Assembly (NCBI GenBank): GCA_001600415.1
Contig: BCJX01000012.1
Location: 71,516 to 135,515, forward strand
Reading direction: 5' to 3'
DNA length: 64,000 nt
Source: Pascua guehoae
Taxonomy: Eukaryota > Basidiomycota > Tremellomycetes > Trichosporonales > Trichosporonaceae
In this document: one piece after another, positions 57,272 through 64,000 of the stretch
Layout: the number at the start of each line of letters is the position of its first letter
How positions within the stretch are numbered: position 1 is the stretch's first letter
The notes under the pieces: generated by a model
Databases searched by the model: none
What the model was told of the DNA's origin: nothing
The model's input: the letters and a program-made list of their open reading frames with translations, nothing else
Translations under genes and position numbers: made by a program

Positions 57272-59140
57272 ATGTCCGGGACAACAGGTACGCCCACCCC
57301 GACGCCGCTGCTTGACCCCGCTGTGCGCGCGCGGCTGACCACTCCAGACGCGGCGTCGGCGCCGCCCCCTGCCGCAGCGTCACCCTTGGCGACGACGGAC
57401 AAGGCCCCGGCTTCGGCCTCGGCGCGCATCCCCACCAAGCCCGTGTCGGGACTAACTGACCCACCCGCGCCTCCATCGGCGGGCACATCGACGCTGCCCC
57501 CGCTCTCACACCCATCGCCGTACGCGCTCGCCGACGCGGGCCCCGCGTCCGCCCACCCCTCCACCACACACACGACACACATCCCCTCCTCTCCCCCACC
57601 GCGCGCGCGCCCCGTCTCGGCCCTCGTGCCCAGCACGGCGACTGCGGCGCCCAAACCCCGCTCCAACAGCAGCCTCACGTCGAGCCGCCCCGCGCCCCCC
57701 AGCCCCGCGCCGAGCCGGCCCCAGAGCCAGATCCTCACCAGCCCAGGCGTCAGCCCGCACCTGTCGCCGCGCAACTCGCCCGGCGTCCTCGGTGTCGGCT
57801 TTGGCGCCCCAGCGTCCCAAGCTGCATCTGCACCAGCAGGAGCAGCCCCAGCACCAAGCGGTCCAATCGCGACGACTGTCCCGACGTCGCCACCGCCGCA
57901 CGGGCGCGAGCGCGCCTCGTCGTCCGTCTCGGCCGCCGGCCGCCGCAGACGCCCCCGCTCGACCCTCGGCACGAGCGTCGTCACTGGCACTGGAGCAGGC
58001 TCTGCGGGTGCGCCGGCGGCCACGGGCGTACCCACGACGAGCGCGCCGGTGAGCCCTGGGAAGAAGGGCGCCGAGGAGCGCGAGAGCCGGAGCGAGCCCA
58101 TCAGCTCGGCGGCGCTCGCCGACCTCGCCGAGGATGCCGAGCGGGCTGAGCCGTGTGACAAGGCCGAGGGGGAGAAGACTGAGGGCGAGAAGACTGAGAA
58201 GGCGTCCGTATCGGAGTCCGCGTCCGCGTCGGCGCCCGCGTCCGAGCCCACGACGTCGGATACGGTCTCGACCGCGACGACAGCCACGACCGCGACCGCC
58301 ACGACAACGGCGGACACGACCACGGCCGGCGTCGCGTCGTCGGTGGCAACGCTCGTCCGCCGCGTGATTGTGCGCGACTATGCGTTCCCCGCCAGCGACG
58401 ACCGGCACCTGGGGCTGGGGTCGATGCGGCCGCGCTCCAACTGGGGCGAGGGCGAGCCCGAGCCAGTCTCGCCGCCCAAGCCCGAGCGCGGGGGCGCGTT
58501 TGGGCTCACGCTCGGGCTGGGCTCGTGGGGGTTCCTGCGGCAACCGCGCGAGAGTGTCGTGGACGAGCCCGAGCCGACAGACGAGGACACGTACGGCGAA
58601 GAACACAACAATGACGAGTACTGGAGCGACGACGGCGACGACCACGACGACCACGACGCGTTTGGCTTTGCAGACCCCGGCCGGGACGCGGGCGCCGCGG
58701 GCAACACGGACGACGACGCAGAGTATTATGCCGCATACGACGACGAAGAGCCAGACGGCCTCTACCGCGCCGCATACCCATTCGAGCCCGAGGGCCAGAA
58801 CGAAATGGCAGTCGACGTCGGCACGCTCCTGGATATCCGCGGCCGCGGGGGCGGGTCAGACGGCTGGGTCGTCGCCATCCGCCTCGATACGCGCGCAGAG
58901 GGTCTCGTGCCAGAGGGTTACCTCGAGCGGTGCAGCGAGAGCGAGTATGGGGACGAGTGGGCCGTGGTGAGAGAGGCCAGGGCTGCGAGGGACGCCGCGG
59001 CCGCGGCCAAGTCGACGCCCGAGGCGGCGACGGCGACGGGGGAAAAGGCAGAGACAAAGACAGAGGGGGAAACGACACCAACGACGGGCGCGACGGCAAC
59101 AGAGAGCAGAGACGCCTCGCAAAGTACAAGTACACTCTGA
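57272..59140 (+). CDS. SH3-domain adaptor, Nbp2/Skb5-like (622 aa)
   Basis: A single-exon gene. Residues 1-350 are disordered and rich in Ala, Pro, Ser and Thr, with many PxxP and SP motifs and a Glu/Lys block (EGEKTEGEKTEK). At about 362-382, RRVIVRDYAFPASDDRHLGL resembles the conserved segment upstream of the SH3 domain in Nbp2 and fission yeast Skb5. An acidic region (EHNNDEYWSDDGDDHDDHDA) follows. The SH3 domain spans about 496-556: LYRAAYPFEPEGQNEM (ALYDF-like), DGWVVAI (the conserved Trp) and EGLVPEGYLERC (the GLVPxNYV-like end). Nbp2-type adaptors recruit the phosphatase Ptc1 to MAPK pathways and Skb5 modulates a PAK kinase, so a stress or polarity role is inferred. ATG 57272 is the first Met of the frame. 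Family assignment is moderate; the SH3 domain itself is clear. Confidence 0.82.
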   Translation: MSGTTGTPTPTPLLDPAVRARLTTPDAASAPPPAAASPLATTDKAPASASARIPTKPVSGLTDPPAPPSAGTSTLPPLSHPSPYALADAGPASAHPSTTHTTHIPSSPPPRARPVSALVPSTATAAPKPRSNSSLTSSRPAPPSPAPSRPQSQILTSPGVSPHLSPRNSPGVLGVGFGAPASQAASAPAGAAPAPSGPIATTVPTSPPPHGRERASSSVSAAGRRRRPRSTLGTSVVTGTGAGSAGAPAATGVPTTSAPVSPGKKGAEERESRSEPISSAALADLAEDAERAEPCDKAEGEKTEGEKTEKASVSESASASAPASEPTTSDTVSTATTATTATATTTADTTTAGVASSVATLVRRVIVRDYAFPASDDRHLGLGSMRPRSNWGEGEPEPVSPPKPERGGAFGLTLGLGSWGFLRQPRESVVDEPEPTDEDTYGEEHNNDEYWSDDGDDHDDHDAFGFADPGRDAGAAGNTDDDAEYYAAYDDEEPDGLYRAAYPFEPEGQNEMAVDVGTLLDIRGRGGGSDGWVVAIRLDTRAEGLVPEGYLERCSESEYGDEWAVVREARAARDAAAAAKSTPEAATATGEKAETKTEGETTPTTGATATESRDASQSTSTL

Positions 59141-61199
59141 GGGGCGGCATCCGGCACACGACATGCTATCGCACCCAAGCAAAAGCGCACCGCCCTGCAG
59201 TCTGCACTCTACAGTCTGCAGTCTCCCGCACCCCCTGGCGTCGAGTATCCCCTCTTCCCGAGCCGCACCGTGCCGCACCGCGAGCATGGACTGTAGTCGG
59301 ACATGTATCTCGTACACTACTGCGCGTACCCGGCGACTACGCTGTCTGGGCAGGTCGGACACGTGCCCGTGGATCTGGGCGCCAAGGCAAACCGACTCAA
59401 CCACCGACCACCACTGACCACAACTGATGCGCCTCCCCGCCAACCCACCCCATCCTGCCCATCTCTCTTTCTTACCCTTGCTGCTTGGATTGACAACCCA
59501 CACCTGTCAGGCCACGCGCCGCATTCCCGTTCCCCAAGTGGTGCGTCAGCAACCCACTTACGGCTGTACATCCACAGTGTTGGTCAGCTACAGCACCTCT
59601 GGGATCACCTTTGCAAACGCCAGCGATCCCTCGGTGGAAGAAACGTTGAAGGATGTTGGGGAATAGTCACGCATTGACGATGCGCACCCGTGGCGTTGCG
59701 CGCATGCCACGGCCTTGACATATAACGTATGGCCAAACGCTGTACGCACACTACCCACGCGTGACCTGATCCTGCGCGTGGTGTACCCCCCCTTCCGCGG
59801 CAATTGCGCTGGGTTTGGTTAAGTGCCGCCAGCGATCATCCGGGTGCCACTGTGGCTTTTACATTCTTTCATTGGAGAGCAAGACTCTACATACTCTTCG
59901 TGTACTACGCTGGGAAACGGGTACGCGCAGGTGCGGGTGAGGCTGTGGGGCATTCTCGAATCACTGTGCCAGGACAGAGTGGCCGCGGTCCGACAGACGA
60001 GCGAGGAGCCGTCTTGATCGTCTACCGGACCTTGCTTTGCCAGCCCGTGCATCGCCCTCTCCTCCACCTTTTCCTCCCTCCCTCCCTCCCTCCCTCCCTC
60101 CCTCCCTCCCTCCCTCCCTCCCTCCCTCCCTCCCTCCCTCCCTTCCTCCCTGCACCGCTCCCTGCACTACACACTACCCGTCACTACACACCTCCTGGCA
60201 CTACACACCGCCTGGCCCACACTCGACGCCTCACGGCCCAAAAACTTGTCCGCCAGCGAGTCGACCCCTGCTCTATCGCGATCCAGCTCGAGCTCGAGCA
60301 GCGTGCTGCTCCGTCTGGGCTCTCGGTTGAGAGGCACTAATTGCCAGCCAGCCAGCCTGCCGGGTCTGGGACGAGGGGACGTCTGCTACAAGATTGGACG
60401 AGCGGTGGCTTTGTTTCGGTAGATACAGTGCCTGTTGAATGTTGCGTCATGGTTGGTGGCGGCCCTGCAGCGTGCACCCGAGCTCGATGCGGCAACCTCG
60501 ATACTTTGCCACGCGCACGTTCTGGAGCCGCAAACGTCGAGTGGTCCGGCCCAGGGTCCGGCCCAGGGTGGGGGGCCTCACCGACGACAGTGGCCTGCGA
60601 GGAGCGAGGCATCTAGGGTTGTGATCAACACAACGAGAGCGGGATGGACTGGACCCACAGCGTGTTGGTATCGTTGCGGATGTGACGCCAAGTGCCACTT
60701 AGACCCTGGCCTGAAGACGGCTCAGACGCGTCGGCCATTCCGGGGTGGTGCTCGCGTAGCGGATGGCAGCGTGCTGGTGGTTGAATGGACAAATGTCGAT
60801 GACGGAGAGGGTGGAAAATCATGGAACTGTTTGTAGGGTTATTCAGGTGTATCTTGAGTTGAGTTGTACATGTTGGTTTAGCCCGAGCTCATTGCACTCG
60901 CTCCGCGCTCGTTCGAGCGAGCTCGGTATTGTTTGTAGGCGACGTTGCATAAGGGGATACATACGGAGCGACGAGCGAGGTATTCAAGTACGAGAGACGC
61001 GGGCAATATCAATGCCGACGGCGGCGCGTGGCGCCGCCCCTCGGGGAGACGGCGAGGCCGAGCGTCGGGAATCTCGCATTACAACAGGCACATGGGCCAT
61101 CTCGGTCGACTGTATTCGACATGGGTTTGGTCCATCCCTCGCTCGACAGTATCTCCGAAACGATCCGCCACAACGAGCATGTGCCGTCACCATGTGCCC
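59141..61199. other. intergenic, contains a CCCT microsatellite
   Basis: About 2 kb downstream of the SH3 gene. Except for the CCCT run at 60074-60142 I see no repeat, RNA gene or coding region. Short frames on both strands lack codon bias. Confidence 0.5.
60074..60142. repeat. (CCCT)n microsatellite, about 17 units
   Basis: An uninterrupted ccct tetranucleotide run of about 69 nt. The complementary strand is GGGA-rich and could form G-quadruplex or triplex structures. Confidence 0.95.
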
Positions 61200-61840
61200 T
61201 CACGGGCTATTGTATTTTACTTTCAAGGCCTTGTACGTGCCTCCATGGATGGTGAGAGGGGTATCATTCGATAGCTATTCTCAACTCGTCAACCAAATGC
61301 CTTGCACTCTGTTTGACTACGTTACTTGGGTCACAGCAGCCGTGGAAGACAAATGTGCTCGTTTGGGGATGGTTTGAGATGACCATGGCTCGTCCAAGGC
61401 TATTTATTCTCCATTTTGATGTGCAAACCTTGACTAATAGACCCGCCTTGGTGCTCAAGACCATCTTTCGGGTTGGTCAAGTGCAACAACCAAGTTATCT
61501 GGGTCCATTGTGCAAGGTCCATTGTGCAAGGTCCATTGTGCAAGGTCCATTGTGCAAAGTCCATTGTGCAAGGTCCATTGTGCAAGGTCCATTGTGCCAG
61601 GTCCATTGTGCAACAAAGCAAGACATTTGTTGGCCGTCATGTTTCCACCATGGACAGTGCAAATGTTATTCATGCATATCCAATATTCGTCATCCATACC
61701 GTGGGGGATATGCACATGCATGCCAAGTTTTACCAAGCTCGCTGCAGCGGTTGTTGAGAAACAATTATCAATGTCAAAGAGTCCATGGTGGGGGCCAGTT
61801 TGAAAATCGTTTAGATACACCTGTCCTCGAGTCTCGGACG
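61200..61840 (+). repeat. dispersed repeat, copy 2 (pairs with 35380-35960)
   Basis: Shares ordered blocks with copy 1: tattttactttcaaggcctt, cattcgatagctattctcaa, gcaaaccttgactaat, caacaaagcaagacatttgt, aagctcgctgcagcggttgt and gagaaacaattatcaa, then gtttgaaaatcg. Unlike copy 1 it carries an inserted 14-nt minisatellite (61502-61613). No conserved open frame, so probably an old non-coding or decayed mobile element. Confidence 0.6.
61502..61613. repeat. 14-nt minisatellite ggtccattgtgcaa, eight copies
   Basis: Eight head-to-tail copies of ggtccattgtgcaa with single substitutions in units 5 and 7. There are no spacers, so it is not a CRISPR array. The unit is absent from copy 1 of the surrounding dispersed repeat. 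Confidence 0.97.
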
Positions 61841-62099
61841 AGCACACGCCGTCACACCTGGGCATGCACCGCCGTGCTCGCACTTGACACTCGCACGCGC
61901 TCTCTCTATTGATGCATCGCGCTGTCGCCCAATACAACAAGCACTGTTGGCCCCGACGGTGAGGATTTGGCAATCCGGGGTCAGTGCACGAGGCCAGAGC
62001 GCCAGCACGATACCGGAACAGACGTTAGTGGTGATTGCGGTGCTTGCATTGCGTGTGTGGAAACCGCTCAAGTTGTAGCGAGCACGACTACGACGCGCC

Positions 62100-63426
62100 C
62101 TACATGTCGACTTTGAGGCGGTGCAGCTCCTCGCCGACTCGTTGGCGGTACTGCCGCCAGGTAAATGTCGACGCACATGTGGGCTCGACGATGCCTGTCC
62201 TCTGTCCACAACGGGTGCGCGTCGCGGAGGATGCGAACACGACGTTGCCTTGGGCCGTGTTGTCGCCGTACACCCCCATTGGGAGAGCAGCTCGTCGAGG
62301 CCCACAAACGTCACGGTCGGTGGATCGATACGGCCAAGCAGCCCTGCCACGCATTCAATCACCGCACACAGCATCTGGAAAGAGAAACAATGCCTTGGTA
62401 TGGGTCTCTTATGCGACGGTAAAGATAAACACAACCCCTTGGAGCTCACGCTTGTAGGTATGGCGCGCTGACGACGCCGCCAAACCGCATCTCGTCGGTG
62501 CGCAAAATAATATTCTAGACGACACAGTGCCATTGTGTGGCCGTAAGAGATCGACAAAAACGGGCTCCGCGTGCCTCGGTGCTCGTACCAGAGCGCAAAC
62601 TGAATCACCTTGATGGGTCCCAAAGCCATGCGCAACAGCGGGCGTGGCAACGTCGGCACGCAAGAGCCTAACCTGGCTAAAGGCTGGTTGGCCATTGTCC
62701 AGCAACGGCCGAAGGTACGTCGAGGTGCGGAGACGAAGACGGACCGCTTCCAAGCCGTCCACAGCGACGGGAGCCAAATCCTCCAGAACGTGTTGCACAT
62801 TCCCAACCAGGCCGAGGATCGTGGGCGGCAAAGCAGAGACACCAGTCGTGCCACTCAGCACCTCGCCCTTCCTCTTCTTCTTCTTCTGCTTCGTCGTCGT
62901 CCGAATCGCTGTCGCTTGGGACCCATGTCGGTCCGAAGCCGTATCCGAGTCGGCATCCCTCAGAGCACCCTGGTTGCATTCGTCTGCGTGTCCGGGTGCT
63001 TGTCTGCGTCCACCGTGTCTCCAAGGGGGTTGTGTGTGCGAGCCGTCGGACGCAGCCGCGATGCCGCCTCGTGCCGGATTCGAGCCACCTTCGCCCTCAG
63101 GATAGCGGTTTGACTCCCCTTCACTGACTGCACTGACTGCACTGACGGCGCTGACGTCGCTTGCGTCGCTACCGCCGTTGCCGTCGCTGCCTTCGTTGTG
63201 TCCTCGCCGTTATCGCCCGCCCCCCACGCATACTTTGCCCCACGGCTAAACACCGCCCCGCACCCGTGCGGGGGTACGTCAATGCACGTGCCGCTGTCGC
63301 CTTTCTGGGAGATGACGAGGTGCGAGACGGGGTACGGATCCGTGACGACCGGAGCGTTGCAGACGCCGCACGTGCAGGATCGCAAAGAGGGCGCGAGGAC
63401 GACACGTCGTGGATGATTTCTTCCAT
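62100..63426 (-). pseudogene. unrecognised gene, apparently broken by frameshifts
   Basis: Coding-like minus-strand pieces follow one another in different frames. ATG 63426 opens MEEIIHDVSSSRPL. An overlapping frame carries a Cys-rich segment, CTCGVCNAPVVTDPYPVSHL, then GTCIDVPPHGCGAVFSRG, and stops near 62960. Next are VSALPPTILGLVGNVQHVLE, then in another frame MALGPIKVIQFALWYEHRGT and SISYGHTMALCRLEYYFAHR. A plausible intron (GTGAGCTCC to TTTCCAG, about 62450-62376) joins this to CAVIECVAGLLGRIDPPTV. At a run of five G near 62275 the frame shifts again to VYGDNTAQGNVVF and ends FTWRQYRQRVGEELHRLKVD, stop at 62100. Some shifts may be missed introns, so it could be a living multi-exon gene. 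I recognise no family. It lies between two repeat regions. Confidence 0.4.
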
Positions 63427-63510
63427 GGTGTGCGGGTACGGTGTGTCGAGCGGGGCGCGGGGGAGGGGTCGAGAGGGGTGTGAGGGAGTCGGGTCGAGCG
63501 GGGGTGTGGG

Positions 63511-63607
63511 GGACATGAGGGCCGGGTTGGGGACATGATGGGGGGACATGAGGGCTGGGCTGGGGACATGATGGGGGGACATGAGGGCTGGGCTGGGGAC
63601 ATGGTGG
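63511..63607. repeat. 33-nt tandem repeat, three copies
   Basis: The unit ggacatgagggctgggctgg plus ggacatgatgggg starts at 63511, 63544 and 63577. It lies just upstream of the broken gene's start. The minus strand reads SPHHVP(S/N)PALM repeats, probably not translated. Confidence 0.9.
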
Positions 63608-64000
63608 CCGCGTTCCGTCGTGGTCTGGGGGAATGGGTGGGTTTGAGGGGTTGGGTGAGGCGTTGAGCCATGGGTCGTACCGCGGGTTCGAGGGGGGCTT
63701 GGGTCGTGGCCATGGTCACGACAGGACGACTCGGACGTCTCTGTTCATCAAATATGGAGCGGGCAGAGCTGCTGTCGACAATGACAAGTGGACGAGCAAA
63801 CGGTCAACACAAGCTCGCACAGGACATTTGAGACGACAACATTACCCCGCGGGGTGCAGGGGCCACTCACGGCCACCACCGTTCCTCAAACTACTGTACA
63901 GATTGGAATTTTATCTGTAAACACCACTTCGTGGGGTACAGGATTCTGCGTCTGTGACCTATGCCAGGACCGGCAGGAGCTGATTTGGACCAATATAAAC
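63608..64000. other. right edge of the window, nothing supported
   Basis: 393 nt with no gene, RNA or repeat that I can support. A weak dinucleotide-poor segment near 63850-63960 contains ccgcggggtgcagg and cttcgtggggtacagg, two similar short phrases about 85 nt apart. Confidence 0.4.

Noticed and set aside
57016..58654. Minus-strand frames of 382 and 435 codons opposite the SH3 gene
   Set aside because: Antisense shadows of GC-rich Ala/Pro/Ser coding; the plus frame ends in a clear SH3 domain.
61502..61613. Possible CRISPR array
   Set aside because: Eight 14-nt units lie head-to-tail without spacers, in a eukaryotic genome. It is a minisatellite.

Overview
The window looks like nuclear DNA of a basidiomycetous yeast. 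Tremellomycetes is likely and Trichosporonales is my best guess, but this rests on general style (GC-rich coding, many 39-70 nt introns with CTAAC or CTGAC branch points, serine- and alanine-rich disordered proteins) and not on a marker gene. There is no operon structure. Genes lie on both strands and are separated by long spacers of 0.5-4.4 kb.

Layout from left to right: a secreted Ser/Ala/Pro-rich cell-wall protein running off the left edge (1-2120, -); a small secreted preproprotein with an acidic pro-region and a strongly cationic four-cysteine mature peptide (5050-5646, -); a 1437-residue coiled-coil protein (8329-12984, +); GWT1, a GPI-anchor inositol acyltransferase (13105-15769, -), divergent from GAR1, an H/ACA snoRNP subunit (16341-17780, +); a Zn2Cys6 transcription factor (19579-22971, -); a dithiol glutaredoxin with a mitochondrial presequence (25810-27065, -); a Rho/Cdc42 GEF (31495-34899, +); an intron-containing tRNA-Gln(CUG) (36561-36643, -); a decayed lineage-specific gene (37715-39654, -); SDH1 (41397-43892, -); a METTL27-like methyltransferase (45990-46766, -); TOP1 (48340-51326, -), divergent from a SCY1-like pseudokinase (52434-55342, +); an SH3 adaptor resembling Nbp2/Skb5 (57272-59140, +); and a second damaged, unrecognised gene (62100-63426, -).

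The recognised genes are housekeeping: GPI anchors and wall, pseudouridylation, redox, respiration, DNA topology, Golgi/tRNA trafficking, polarity and stress signalling. GWT1 and the wall protein belong to one biological theme, but nothing shows co-regulation. Exon coordinates were assigned by hand from splice motifs and frame continuity, and every multi-exon model closes in frame.

The spacers contain unusual sequence: a four-copy tRNA-like repeat array (44.4-45.0 kb), two diverged copies of one dispersed repeat (35.4 and 61.2 kb), an approximately 0.9 kb polypurine tract, a 58-nt G run between TOP1 and the SCY1-like gene, several minisatellites, and N gaps next to homopolymers. The most novel item is the cationic secreted peptide precursor at 5.0-5.6 kb. 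No CRISPR array, rRNA or intact transposon is visible.
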